A stretch of 64,000 nucleotides of DNA from Hydractinia symbiolongicarpus (Eukaryota > Cnidaria > Hydrozoa > Anthoathecata > Hydractiniidae). The first letter of the stretch is position 1; each line of letters starts with the position of its first letter. The position numbers were made by a program, and so were the translations under genes. Positions 1 through 11,951 of this stretch are shown here, piece by piece. Under the pieces are notes generated by a model. That model did no database searches. It saw only the letters and a program-made list of their open reading frames with translations, and had not been told where the DNA came from. Location of the stretch: positions 11,408,001-11,472,000 of the forward strand of contig NC_079887.1 in the NCBI RefSeq assembly GCF_029227915.1. Direction: 5' to 3'.

Positions 1-561
1 TTGTTTTTATTAAATTGTACGCAAAACCTCTCTTATTATATTATTTTTGCATTAAATATATTTATTATATTTTTTGTATCCTAAAGAATAACTAGTCTTT
101 TCTTGAGCTGTTGACAAAGTAATAAAAGTGAAATTGAATTTCCAGCCAAGAAAATTTCTGAAAATTCGCTTCCCAGAATGCCATAAAATGAGCTTTTCCT
201 CCACGTGTAACTTTTAACCAGCTTAAAGCTTAATTTCCGCGAAAAACAATTTAATTTCTTATGAAAGAGCTTAAAAAGTCTAGCAATTTGCTTTCAAGTT
301 TTCACTATGATTTTTGATGAAATTTTTAAAAAAATAAACATCCTCTTTCACCCCCTTTATTTGCGTGCGTGCCAGTTTTTAAATTTAGTGTCACATAATT
401 TTTTTTTACATAGTAACCCAAGTGACAAATGTGAATTATAACGCTTATATTGTAACTTACTCGAGATTTCCAAAATTTAAACTATTTACAAATTTTATCA
501 TCCGCTCAGTATTTTTTACCAAATAAATGGTTCCCTCCCATTAATTTTAAAAAATTTTCAG

Positions 562-1723
562 GTAGCCGAGTTTTGTTCGCACGTCAAGTTGCTGATCGTC
601 GATTCAATCGCATCTGTTATCACTCCAATTCTTGGTGGACAGCAACAGCACGGTAAACATTCTTCTACTTAGGCGAGAATTTTTTTACGAGAAAAAAATA
701 TTTAAATAGAAACTGATGGAGCAATCTCAAATTTCAAATTTTTTCATTGAAATCCGAATTCGGCACCAAAACTATTTAGGTTTATTTTGGTACGCGTAAG
801 ATTTAGGTTCTACGCAAAAACGCAAAAACGTTTTTATTGTAACTTTTCGTTTTTTTTATAGTTTCTGTACGTTTCTATGCGTAGGTCATGCTATTATGTC
901 AAAAATTGGTTTGCTTCTCAAACAAATCGCTTATGAATACGGCATAGCTGTTCTGGTACGTTTCTTTTATTTTAACATGTTTAATTTGGTACGTTCATTT
1001 TGATTCTCTGCTGTCAACTCTGAATCTCTTTGAATAATAAAAAAAATATTAACATTACATTTTTTGTCTGCAAAGTATATTCCACAAGCTGATATAAAAA
1101 TCTTAATTCGTTTGCTGCAGGTAATATATATCGTTTAGTTGGAAATGACCTAAGGACACATGTCGCACCAGGCTCCATCAGAAGTCCTCCAATGTCTTTT
1201 TTTTTTCTTTTCAATTGAGCTATATAGAATTAATTATGGACCAGTCATTAGAGTGAGATGACCGACTTTAAAGTCTAATTTAAGGTGTTCAGAAAAATTT
1301 TTAAAAAAATTGAATTATTCTTAAAGGTTGTCAACAACGCAGTTACTGATGATTTTAAGAATACTCGACAAGCACACCGATTAAAACCATCTCTCGGAAA
1401 GTCTTGGTTAAGTGTTCCGCATGTTCGATTATTTATGGATGTGGGCTGCCAGAGTGAGAAGGAAAAAATTATTACCATTGTGAAGCATCATCGGATGGTA
1501 AATACTTTTTATTATTTTACTGTTATTTTATTTTTGTTTTATTATTTTGTTGTTTAAAAAAACACGCCAGTATAACACTCTCTGTTTTAGTGTGCAGTTT
1601 TTATATTGTTATTAATACCTGTAGATGAGTAATAATTGTTTATTTTTTTATTGCTAGCCAACTGGTGTCTCTACTGCAGTTCACATCACGTCGAGCGGTT
1701 TGCGTAATGCACAAAAAAGCTGA
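562..1723 (+). CDS. RAD51D: RAD51D-type recombinase paralog, last four coding exons (5' part outside the window)
   Basis: Four exons join in phase: 562-652, 885-955, 1327-1497 and 1658-1723 (TGA). All have AG/GT borders. The first holds a Walker B strand (LLIVDSIAS) followed by ILGGQQQ, which resembles RAD51D's VVVDSVAAVVSPLLGGQQ. Later exons give RLKPSLGKSWLSVPHVRLF, matching the RLKPALGRSW...VP segment, and a last exon beginning PTG like the family's SRQPTG tail. Walker A and the N-terminal domain must lie upstream of base 1; I see no further exon in 1-561. In animals RAD51D works in the BCDX2 complex, promoting RAD51 loading in homologous recombination. The tail after PTG is short and ends in a lineage-specific stretch. 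Identity rests on remembered family sequence. Confidence 0.85.
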
Positions 1724-3568
1724 CAAACTCAGAAAATATTGATGTTACTTTTCGGCCTGATCTCCTAAAGATTATTTCTTCACAAGATGGCTTATTTTAT
1801 ATTTATTTTTGTATATAACAAATCCTTTCATAGATTATATTTCTAACGTTCACAAAACTTTTTCTTTTTCTGGTGGAAATGATAGTTGGTACAAAAATGA
1901 ACGATAAATTGTAAATGGCACATCTTAAGCGCTTAATTTTTTTGAAAATACAATTTAGCAACTTAAGTCCCAAAATCGTCAAATAGACAGGGAGCCTAAG
2001 TGAGGACCAACTTTTTCCAATCTACATCTTAATCAGACCCTGCCTTTTTTACAAACTTTAGGAAAATTTGTCTATTACAAAAGGGCGCTAATTTGAAAAC
2101 TTTATCTTACCCCAGAGCGCTTATTCGGCCAGGGGTGGCTATTCCGTCAGGTCAGCAGTATCAGAATAATTCTGGAAGCAGAGTATTGGCAAAATTGAAA
2201 TTCGTCTCAATGTTATTGGCGAACATCTGTTACTCATTGCGTTGTGTAGGGGGGAAAAATTTGGCGCATGCGTGTTAAAATGTGATGCTATTTTAATATT
2301 TTCTTAAAGCTGCATCTTGAAAAAAGCCATGTTTTGAGGCTTTTTTAGTTTTCACTGTGCTTGGTTGTCCCATTTGTAAGAACAGAGAGCCAACGAAATT
2401 GGGGAGAGTGTGGCAAGGCCATGGTCCCCAATTTTTTATACAGTTTGCGCCGCTTAGAAAACATTATTTCCAACATTAAAACACAGTTTAAAACACACAG
2501 TTAAAACACGCACACAAATTTTACCTTTTAAACAACGTTTTAATTAATCTGAAAGTCCTCAATATGAAACATTTCAGGGAAAGCCCAACAAAGCGCAACC
2601 CTACTTAGCCACTATATTGTTAAAACCCAACTGTTGAAACTATTTTGTATGTCGTAGAGACATTATTATTTGGAGTTTTGTTTATCATAAATATCTTATA
2701 TTGCTCATTTATGTCATACACCTGGTGCATGAAATTTGGTATCTCATTTGTTTGTTTCTTTTTTTGCCCCCCTTGAGCTTTTTTCGCTTTTGTTTGCGTG
2801 TTGTCGCATATCACAAGTACTTTTTTTCTACTACTTTAACGCCAGCACGCGCATCAAAAAATAAAAATTGTTGATTGTCGAATTAGGTTCAACTCGGATA
2901 TCATTTTACACAGGGTATTCCTAGCATTTGCAGTTGGTAGAAATCTGTGTGGTGCATTGTGCAGAACTGAACTAAGATGCTCAAAGAATTGAATTTAACA
3001 TTTAAAATATCTATTTCTTATTTCGACCAAAGATATATTGGAAATATAAGCGTTTACATGAGACTGAAGTGAAATTTCACACCGTAGTAAATAGTACGGT
3101 TGTTTACATAATATTCGCTTCGCGTTGATTTCAATTTCAAGGGTGGTCAGTAAAGGGCTGGTTCTTTCGTGTTTGTGATTTTTGACCATGCAGAAATCTT
3201 ATTTAAATACCCCTTCAGTCAATTTGAGTGGAGTGGATTTTAAGGCACCCAAATTAGTAAAAACTCATGTAAACAGTCTTACGAAACACATCGTGGTCCG
3301 GTTTGAGTTCACCTCGGATCTGGTGTAAATGGCCTCTAAAGGACATGGGGAAAAAATAGCATAAATTCTCTACAGTAGAATCTCTCCGTGGCAGACATTA
3401 TTCACTTATCGCATGGTTGGTGTTGCAAGATTCTGCGGTGGAGAAGTTCGACTGTGCGGTTTTACAATATTCAAAATAATACAGAGCTTCTCTGTCACTT
3501 CAAATCATTTTTACCATATAATATCCACTACGTAATTTTAACCAAACACGTTTCATATAAAGATATTG
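1724..3568. other. Intergenic region, no gene recognised
   Basis: AT-rich DNA between RAD51D and the transcobalamin-like gene. Short open frames on both strands have no recognisable domain, no phase-matching splice partners and no repeat signature. It probably contains the RAD51D 3' UTR at its left end. Confidence 0.6.
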
Positions 3569-3647
3569 TAACCTCGTTCCCAGGGCATTTTGCCGTCATG
3601 TTAAACTTGAGAACGAATCTAGACAAGACATTCTGAAAACGAGGTTA
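3569..3647. mobile_element. MITE-like element with TAACCTCGTT inverted ends and probable 8-9 bp target duplication
   Basis: The element begins TAACCTCGTTCCCAGGG and ends AACGAGGTTA, an exact inversion of the first 10 bases. The flanks read AAGATATTG (3560-3568) and AAGATATTC (3648-3656), an 8-base direct repeat with a ninth mismatched base. It is too short to code. Related CCTCGTT...CCCAGGG ends occur at 4286-4394 and 8754-8854. The duplication length would suit a hAT- or Mutator-type source, which is inference. Confidence 0.6.
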
Positions 3648-3913
3648 AAGATATTCATGATATTTCATGATTTTTGCATAACTTCGTTAATAATTTAAAT
3701 TTTCTTTTCCAAATCTGTTGGTCCCGAACTCTCTAAAATTTAAATGAAAACAAATGTTATTAAAATGTTTCTTTATAAGAGGCCGATGTTTTTGGTGCGT
3801 TAGGCAAATACTTAATGTATGTAAATCAAATTTTTTTTTGCTGGATGAACCTCTTTTCCAAATTTGCGCCCAAAGAGGAATAAAAGTATTAGAAAATTAC
3901 AGCTTGATGTACC

Positions 3914-6277
3914 TTACTTCTCTGGACAACTGACGTGCCGTAACTCCAATACAGAACGTTCACTTAATGCTAGCAGCACATTGGCTGTTTCCATAACACC
4001 ACCAAAGGAGCCATCTTGATTTTGTTGGGATATGATCCAGTTGTATATCTTTTCACAGAAAGGATGTTGGGTAATCTTATCACCGTTGATAGTCCGCATA
4101 GCCTGTAGAGAATGAAAAAGTAACCTTGATTTTCATCTTTTTTTAAACACTTTTTTTAAAAAAAAGAGAAGAAAATGTTTGAAGGTTGAGAAAGAAAGAG
4201 ATAGTGCGACCTTTTCCGAACTTCAAATTGAAAGCGAGTGTCAACTGCACTTGTTTCCTACTGACTCATTGTGGCAATATTTGAGTAACAACCTCTTTCC
4301 CAGGGCTTGTTAAGTTATTCCATATTTAGATGGAACCCGAAAAACGTTCAGACTTCGTCAAATTTAAAAATAACAAGCCCTGGAAACAACGTTAAGTCAG
4401 TACTTATTTTTACAAGGTAATAAAATTTATTTCGTTCAAACTAATTCAAAGAATCCACGAAAGAAAAATTCAGACAATATGTACCCCAGGAAACTCCCGT
4501 CGATATTTCCACAGGACGACGAATGGTTTATATTTTTTATATTCCTCCTTTTGTCTGTCCGTGAGGTCGTGCTACGGATACACACAATAGCAAATGCGAT
4601 ATTATTTTATGCTGTTTGTTTAGACGCATAAATTCTCATGAAATGCAACATAGTTTTATCCACTTTGTTGCAACGGACGGACAAATTTTCGAAAAACTAG
4701 TATTCCCATAATAACTATATTCTAACTATATTACTATATAATAACTATATTATAACTTTGTGTGTCACTGCACCGAGTGTTTTCTTACGCAATATCCTTC
4801 TGAATGAAATTAAAGTTAATTCAAAATTTGTATTAAATTATTTAGTTTTTCATTGGTTTGTAAAAACTAAATAATGCAATTATTTGACTGCTCTTCTTCT
4901 TACATAATGAGTAAAATTGCTAAGCATAGCTCTCACCTGCGGTGGTGTGCGTTCACATGATACTTTGTTGCGATGGCAACATTTAAGTGAAGAAACACCC
5001 TCTGTAACACCTTCATGTTCTTCCACAGCGTGAAAAGAACAAAATCTTAAACAGGATTGTGCGCATAACAAGACACTTGCGCTTCTGTTTTATGTAGACG
5101 GGTATACCCCTTGTTTAAACTGATTGGCCCTCTTGTTAGGATTTTCAGTTATTAAAAACGCTTAGAATGTGACGTCATACCTGCATCATGTGCGCATGCG
5201 TCATCAAACTGTCAGGTTTATGACGACGAAAGATATGATTAATCTTTTTAACAGCTTTTTCTTGTTCACGATAGATATGCTTTCGAACCCAGTGTGACAT
5301 GAATTTCTGCTTACCAATGGCTGACAATGCAATAACAGATAACGCTTCAGTTTCCGCCATTTTGTTCGGATTTAAGATTTTACGCGTGCCTTGATCTTTC
5401 CGTCCAATCAAAACATTGCTCAAAATCTCTTCCCCAAATTCAGATGGTATATCTTGTCCGTTCACGTACAATGCAATAACACCCAGACAGTACTGATAGA
5501 AATTGTCGAATTCACCTTTCGGAAAAGCATACATCTTTTTTCTCAAAATGTTGATTAGGTTTCGCTGTTTAAAATTTTTCACATCTTTGCAAGAAGCTCT
5601 CATTCCAATCATTAAAAGCGCCAACTTTCCACCAGACAAACTGATAAAGTCATCAATAGGCGCTGCATCAATTTGTGTCATAGCACTCTGAATTGTTTTC
5701 ATGCAATGTTTATTTTCGTGTGCAAAGCCAGCCAGGTGCAGAGACTGCAGAATCCATGAAGAAGTTGGCACATCAAACCACAAATTCTGTATGTGTTGTT
5801 TTCTTAACCATTCTACAGCTTTTGCAACAGAAGTTGATATGTTTTTCATTTGTTGACTTGCTTCTTCTAAAACCACAAACACACGTAAAGAAACTGTAAC
5901 TTGAATTGTTTAATAAAACTAACGAGAGAATAAGGCTTGTCCACAGCTGCATCTTAAGCCAGTAGCAGCATGTACAAATGACCTGTAAACCCAATCGTTG
6001 CTTCGATGTACCGAAGACTGCATCCTACCTTTTGAGGCTAACTGACAGATTTTTCTTGATGCTATCTTGTGGCAGCCAGCATATCGGATTGTAGTGTCAC
6101 CACGCGCTGAAATGGTGCGAAGAAAACGAAATAAAACAATAAGGTCATTTAACTTCTATGAAGTAATGAGGTACAAATTTCAAGAATGTAAATAAATATA
6201 TAACATATATTTAAAGAAAAATCCCACTGAAGTTTCTTACCACTTAATACGCTAACAAGTAGCAGGAGTAAATACAT
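3914..6277 (-). CDS. Secreted transcobalamin/intrinsic-factor-like cobalamin-binding protein
   Basis: Four exons on the minus strand join in phase: 6277-6241, 6106-6029, 5893-5181 and 4102-3914 (TAA), giving 338 residues. Exon 1 is a signal peptide core (MYLLLLLVSVLS). The body resembles the alpha-helical barrel of transcobalamin/intrinsic factor: GGKLALLMIGMRASC, FYQYCLGVIALYVNG, MAETEALSVIALSAIG, HAHMMQ-AMRTI across the last splice (compare ATGLAMQALF), and ANVLLALSERSVLELRHVSC near the end. The family carries vitamin B12 outside the cell. The model stops where the helical domain normally ends, so the roughly 120-residue C-terminal beta domain of vertebrate proteins is absent. A GTAAGG overlapping the TAA could be a donor to a further exon, but I found no beta-domain exon in 2600-3900. 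An alpha-domain-only form is my preferred reading. Confidence 0.72.
4286..4394. mobile_element. MITE-like foldback in the last intron of the transcobalamin-like gene
   Basis: Inverted arms of about 24 bases: the left reads TAACAACCTCTTTCCCAGGG then CTTGTTA, and the right arm, inverted, reads TAACGTTGTTTCCAGGG then CTTGTTA. It has the same CCTC...CCCAGGGC ends as the element at 3569. No clear target duplication was seen. It lies inside the intron 4103-5180. Confidence 0.55.
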
Positions 6278-7919
6278 TTGTGATCACAAAGTATTTGTGT
6301 CCAATCTACAACAATAGAAAGATTTATAGTATTATTATCGTATATGCTTAATGGTTGCAAAATAAGTACTACAGTACAGACTACAATATGAAATATAATA
6401 TTTAAGTTCTGATATTTTTGGCTGGTTATTTTCCGAGCATTTAAGGGAAGAAAATGTTAAAACAAGAAAAATATGTCATGTATTGTGCAAGAATGAAACG
6501 CTATAATTTTATCCCACTACAAATAGGGACAACCATGAAATTACACGTGGTATAAAATGTTTGACAATAAAACAATCTGTTAATAACGTATTATCCACAC
6601 ATAAATTAAAAGACAAAAGAAACAAACAGAAAAAGTTAATTTACCTTGAACATTACTTGATAGATTTATTTTGGGCGAGTTGTTTCTTTTGAAAAATTAT
6701 TTTTTTTAAAAACTAAATATTTTTATAAAAATTCTTTAACAGCCATCGTACGAAATTATGGACAATAAAATCACGTTTGCATGTCACAGACTGACGACGG
6801 AATTGAGAAAAAACATACAAACAGAGCTTCGTTTTCAAAAGTTCTGTTTTAATTGCATTCGTTAAGCATTCGTTATTATTTTCTCTCTCATCACTCAGAC
6901 TCGAACATTTTGCGCCGTCATATTTTGCATTTTAAACACAAAATACTAGCTGGAAGACCTGACGTTGAACGCTAAGTACTAATACACCGTGCCACGCACC
7001 CAGGTGGAGTGCTTAAGTACGGCACCTTATCGAAAATCCAGTGGAGGATTAGGCGATTCAATTCTTCCCTAAGTCTGTTTTTATTTTAAGGACCCATCTT
7101 TGAAATACTATCTAAATGCAGGCTGAAGCTTTACAGCACATACCAAAATACGTAGTTAAAGCGCTCTTACCTCTTTTTTAGCCGTCTTTATATCTTCTTG
7201 AGTTGCTAACTAAGTTCATTCATGAAAGATGGTATCACAAGAACATTTTTTTAAATAATTAAATTCGTTTTTATTATAAATATTCTGCGTCCATTTTTTA
7301 TTGAGCAGATATAGCTGCCAGAACTCGTGATTTTTGCAATAAATTATTTAATTTTCATAAATAAATTTTTAATACTTTAATCGTGAAAATGGACTTTCAA
7401 CTTTATTTCAAACTACATATTTGGTTGTACGAATTTTAGTGAGATTCTCTAATTAGACATTTTCAAAAAAGCTGGACGTGTTTGAACCAAAGCGCTCAGA
7501 ATAGTTTTGTTCCTAAACATCATGAAGTGAAAATTGGTCAAAATTTTTTTTGTTGAATTCGAGACACCTTCATCACTGACATGACAATCGATTCAATATT
7601 TGATTATAGTTTATACTTGTCATGTTTCTTTCGAAACCTTTTTTTTTTAAAAAAAAATCGCCTTGTCTCCTGAGACCATTATTTTCTTAGATTGCCTAAT
7701 TGCCTAAAAATATTATTTTTTCGTTTGCCTCGTTTCCCCAGGAAATAAACGAAATTAGGTAACTATGTCTGGGAACCCTTCGCAGCTAGGGGGCGGAGAT
7801 ACGCACCAAAGGGACGGATCTAATGCGATACAGTGGAAACACGCGTTTCCTTATTATTCCCATATCGTCTTGAAAATGCAAAAGATGAGAGTGTCAACGT
7901 TGATGGACAAGCGGTGACA
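6278..7919. other. Intergenic region, no gene recognised
   Basis: AT-rich sequence upstream of the transcobalamin-like gene. It should contain that gene's promoter close to 6300, but I cannot point to a TATA box or other element with confidence. No coding frame with a domain was found. Confidence 0.5.
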
Positions 7920-8285
7920 GGACTATGTGGAGCATCAGACTTTTTCATGGCTTTTTTGTCCCAAGAGATGCTGTAATGAATAAAGCGAAACAACTTGACC
8001 CCCAAGGTTGCATAGAACGTGGGAAACGTAGATTAGTGAAAAAGGAGTATAATGTACGAGGGCCGAGCGATATTTGGCACGTAGATGGTTACGATAAGTT
8101 GAAGCCGTGAATTACCAATTCATGGTTGCATTGAAGGATATAGCCGAAAAATCATATGGCTCAAAGCAGTACATTCGAATTACAATACCATTGCACGGTT
8201 ATTTTTAAACATGCCGTCTGAGAAATAGGTGAGTGTCCCGAGAAAGTGAGGAGTGATTGTGGGACTGAAAATGTAACTCTAGCTA
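7920..8285 (+). pseudogene. Decayed integrase-core-like gene fragment
   Basis: The + strand reads IRLFHGFFVPRDAVMNKAKQ, then KEYNVRGPSDIWHVDGYDKL, then stops. In another frame it continues IHGCIEGYSRKIIWLKAV, and after a further stop RSDCGTENVTLA. This order (VPR...; YxVxGPxxxWHxDGxxKL; IHGxIDGxSRxIxxL; RSDxGxEN) matches the integrase-core-like proteins abundant in cnidarian and fish genomes. The aspartates of HVDG and RSD would be catalytic. At least one frameshift and two stops show it is dead. Flanking ends of a parent transposon were not identified. Confidence 0.7.
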
Positions 8286-8753
8286 ATATTTAATTTTATT
8301 TGCGGCGTAATTACACGGTGATGAGAATGCAGGTACAAAGTCGCATATGTACGGTGCTTAAAATAAAGATTAACTTCTCTTTATGTTACTTCTTTTTTAC
8401 GGTTAGATAATTGCACATTCGCCCATGTTGAATCCCTATTGACACTTTCTCCAATAATAACTACTAGGAAGTTTAAAGGAGCGAGAAATCGTTTTTCCGT
8501 TAATGTCGGTTTTTCAATAGGAAGCGAAGCGGTCGTTTATTTTGAAACTCTGATTGATTAGCGTCCCGAATCTGCGGCGCAAAAGTAAAAACTTGTTCCA
8601 ACAATAGTTCGCCTGGGTGGGGCTGTGTGCACTGGGTGAAAAGGGGCAAGTCTCTAACTCTGTAATTTTGCTAAAATAGCTAATTTCTTATTAATTCACC
8701 TACCAAATACCAATTCCATTGTATTATCTGGAGATTAAAGAGAAGAAATCTTA
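8286..8753. other. Intergenic region, no gene recognised
   Basis: It follows the integrase-like remnant and may be its decayed continuation. No further conserved motif could be read in any frame. Confidence 0.45.
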
Positions 8754-8854
8754 TACCTCGTTACCAAGCCTTTTTACGCCTTGCGGTCATAGCCTTTCGC
8801 TCAACCTGTGTTCTTGTGGTTGATACAATACAAAATACCCTGGAAACGAGGTTA
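8754..8854. mobile_element. MITE-like element with CCTCGTT...AACGAGGTTA ends
   Basis: It begins TACCTCGTTACCAAGCC and ends CCCTGGAAACGAGGTTA. Inverted, the right end reads TAACCTCGTTTCCAGGG, so the ends match with a few differences. It is about 100 bp and non-coding, of the same family as 3569-3647. Confidence 0.55.
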
Positions 8855-9062
8855 GGGTCATGTTATTTTGAGAAATATTTTATCTTTTTTAGGGAACCAT
8901 TTCTACCATTTCGAAATAGATTCTTTTCTTTTTTGGAAGAGATTATCACTATTTTGAAAGACATTTTTACTTATTCGGGAAAGATTTTTGCACCTATCGG
9001 CTTCCGTACTTATGGGGTTTTATTTTAATAATCTTAAAGTTTTGGAAAGTGGAAAAATCTTC

Positions 9063-9127
9063 ACCTTCGTCCTCAGGGTTTTTGCCTTCTCTCATACCAA
9101 AAGGCAAAAAACCCTGGGGACGGGAGT
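9063..9127. repeat. Short inverted repeat (hairpin), CCCAGGG family
   Basis: Arms of about 25 bases with few mismatches: CCTCAGGGTTTTTGCCTT on the left and AAGGCAAAAAACCCTGGGG on the right, around a loop of about 13 bases. The outer parts (CTTCGTCC / GGACGGGAG) also pair. It probably derives from the same CCCAGGG-ended elements found at 3.6, 4.3 and 8.8 kb. Confidence 0.6.
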
Positions 9128-9999
9128 GGAAAAACCTCCACATTTAGAATTTGTTTAAGTTTTAAGAACTTTAAAATGTGCGTACGTAATGCATGTAATC
9201 TAAAGGTGTCTGGTATATGGTGTAAGGATTATCAGTAACATAATATTGTTTTCAGCGTTCATAGAAACTTACTAGGGGGATTTAACCATTCATTGTGGTA
9301 GCCTATTAGCCTATTAAAAACAGTAGGAAATTCCTTATTGATTAACCAAAATTTTATAAAATAAAACAACTACATTTTGTGAAGTCGCAAAGCGGCCGCC
9401 GCAATAAGATTGTAATTTTATGAATGACATCGAAGTGCAATCTACACTATCCCTTTCACGCCATCCGTATAACTTGATCTTTAAGGTCAATTTGTTATTT
9501 ATTGTTTAAATTTTAGAATGTGGACATGGTCCTTTCAAACTTTGGCCTCCCAAAAAAATATTTCGCTTTTCTGATTGTCCACATACTTTGACGGTCTATA
9601 ATTCGAACTCCTCCTTTATTCGACAATTTTTCTACTCTATTACATAGAAAAAATGTCGTAACAAAGTCTCATTTTTTCAAATAATTCGAACTTTTTTTCT
9701 GTCCCATTAAGCATTATCCGTCTTCAATTTAAACACGCATTGTGTCGGACTTCTGAATGTCCATTATTTAGATTTGAGGTTTTTAAACAAGCTCCGATCT
9801 CCGATTTTTTCTTCAAAGAAATAGATAATTTCAGAATTAATATGTTTTCATGTTCCGTTTCACCAAAATACAAACTAAAATTTTTGAGTGTATAGATACT
9901 AGCATTCCAACTTTCCCTATGTAATTCGAACTCCCTATAATTCAAACAAATTTCGAAAGTCTACTATAGTATGAAGAAATTTTAGATGTTTTATTTGTG

Positions 10000-10003
<4 letters not shown>
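9128..10003. other. Non-coding region with possible pogo/Tigger-like remnant ends (9588-9968)
   Basis: CTATAATTCGAACTCC near 9596, and inverted near 9950 (TAGACTTTCGAAATTTG... TTCGAATTA), resemble the ends of pogo/Tigger-type mariner elements. The interior carries no intact gene. The boundaries and the family are tentative. The rest of the interval shows no feature. Confidence 0.35.

Positions 10004-10037
<34 letters not shown>
10004..10037. repeat. (AT)n microsatellite
   Basis: An uninterrupted AT dinucleotide run of 34 bases. A 19-base A run follows at 10125-10143. Confidence 0.95.
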
Positions 10038-10038
<1 letters not shown>

Positions 10039-10602
10039 AATGAAGAAATTTATGCCTGTACTTATGTGTATGTAGAACTTGTATCTGTAATTTTGAAATA
10101 GTTGTATGTAAATTTCTTTTGGCGAAAAAAAAAAAAAAAAAAAGAGGGGCGCAAACATGATAAATCTAGTGTATTTTCGCTGGGCAAACGGAAATTTCCA
10201 AACGGATAAACCATGCCATCAAAATGGCGACGGTGCTGCTGTGAAAGTTCTCTCTTCTTGTTTACCAAATGATCAGCAAATATATCAATTCTCCTGCTAT
10301 GAGATTGGGTTAATCGGGGGAGTTTAAGCGGTATATCTCACCTTTAATATTTTTAGTTGGTGATAAAGAAATCTTAGAGACTTATGTCTCAAAGGTTGGG
10401 TGGGTTGATAGATATAGATAGATGTGCATATTTTACATGGCTAGCCTCACAAATATCGAGGGATATAGGAGGGGCCATGGCGTAGATGGAGAGTCCTAGA
10501 GTATTTAATGCTCATTTTGAGCTACGCAAACCCAATTAGAGCCCGCGCTCTACTAGACAACTCCCGGCAACATCCAACGACCCATACAGTGTGCCATTTC
10601 GG

Positions 10603-10735
10603 CGCCGTAGATTAGTGGTTATAGCTCTCGTACTCTGTGCGGTAGACCGGAGTTCGATTCCTCTTGACGGCGATTCAACATGGGCGAGTGAATGTTACCA
10701 TAGCCCCGGGTTAACCCAAGCCATAATTTTAAACC
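10603..10735 (+). mobile_element. tRNA-derived SINE
   Basis: Bases 10603-10672 look like a degenerate tRNA gene. They contain A box TAGATTAGTGG (10608-10618) and B box AGTTCGATTCC (10651-10661), and CGCCGT at the start pairs with ACGGCG at the end. The T stem and anticodon stem pair poorly, so this is not a working tRNA. A tail follows with CCCGGGTTAACCCAAGCC, as in several invertebrate tRNA-derived SINEs. The right end blends into the composite repeat that follows. Confidence 0.6.
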
Positions 10736-11075
10736 TTGTTTTTGCGTTGCCTCAGCTGCGTAGAGCTTAAAGCACTGATCAAGAAAATCTATATAAGCAT
10801 GTGGTTTTGATAAACGGTTAATGAGATATTAGGGTTTAAAAATTTTGCTGACGTCAGCAAAGACCCGGACAACCTTAACAATTTGAGTAAGTTTACCAAA
10901 CCTTGATGCCCGAATCTGTTTCGGAATGGACTGGTTTATATGTCATCAACAAACATTTAAACCCCAATATCTTTTCAACCGTTCGTCAAAAGTACATGTA
11001 TACATTTTCTTGATCAGTGTTTCAAGATCTATACGATGAAGGCAACAGGTATACAAATTTCTAAAGAATTTTTTT
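10736..11075. repeat. Inverted composite of the ~0.7-kb repeat family found at 37.9-40.7 kb
   Basis: The left half (GCACTGATCAAGAAAAT... GATAAACGGTTAATGAGATA... TTTGCTGACGTCAGCA) is in the same orientation as the units at 37899-40676. The right half (AACCGTTCGTCAAAAGTACATG... GATCTATACGATGAAGGCAAC) is the same family inverted. The two pieces form a rough foldback. Confidence 0.65.
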
Positions 11076-11951
11076 TCCTTTTGGTAGTAGGGTCTTTGCT
11101 GACACCAGCATAATTTTTAAACCTTTATATCTCCTTAACCATTTCTCAAAAGCAAATGATCCTATACATATTTCTTATCACCGTTTCAACCTCTGCACAT
11201 TACAGGAAACGGATAAACAAATTTCGTTAATTTTTTTTGAAAACAACCTATTTTTCCATTGTCCTTCTGCTTCCACAGGCCTTATCGACTAGTTCATTAA
11301 ATAAAGAGCAACCTATACTATTTTGGAACTACAGGCTGGAGAAAATTGTTATCATGTGTGCTCTCCTCCACAGATCCTCCTTTTTATTTTGCATTACTAA
11401 GTTTTTCTTAAGTTGCATCTGCTTTTGGACCAATAGAAAAAGATATACATGGCGATGTTTAAGGCACCACTAGCTACATCTGAGACAAGTAAGCAAGTAA
11501 TACAACCATCTCAGATTGGAATAAACAAATTACCTGAATTGAGACGTAAATCACACAACTAGAGTGTTTCATCTAATTTCTTTTTTGTCTGGCATTGCTC
11601 CATTCCCCAGCCATTTTGCAAAGTTGTTTTAAGAAATGGCTTTTGATCAAATCATAAAGTTATGTAGGAGCAGGGTTACCTAATCGTCGCTAGAGGTGTT
11701 TGTTTAGATAAGCATGTGATGGTATACGTTAATAGGGTTATAGGGAAAATTTTAACAAATACAGTCTTTAAAGAACTGAGCCAACAAACGTTCAACAAAG
11801 TTTGTTTGTGATACAATTCACATGTTTTTTGGTCAAAGTTATAGTGCAGGACTTTTATTAAAAAAGGCTTAAAGTCCTGCCATTAATCAAAACTTGTGCT
11901 ACTAGAAAAGATATGTTTGGTCCATGAAGCTCTTATTGATAGACTTCCTTA
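11076..11951. other. Non-coding region beside the large DNA transposon
   Basis: No gene recognised. A 36-codon open frame starts near 11453 (MFKAPLATSETSKQ) but has no partner or known match, so I do not call it. The interval ends at the left TTAA of the transposon. Confidence 0.45.

Noticed and set aside
4880-5071. Possible extra exon of the transcobalamin-like gene (with a GTGAGAGC donor after TPPQ)
   Set aside because: Its usable acceptors do not give the needed phase, and joining 5181 directly to 4102 rebuilds the family motif HAHMMQAMRTI without a gap.
10603-10672. Functional tRNA gene
   Set aside because: A and B boxes are good, but the T stem and anticodon stem have several mismatches and SINE-type sequence follows.
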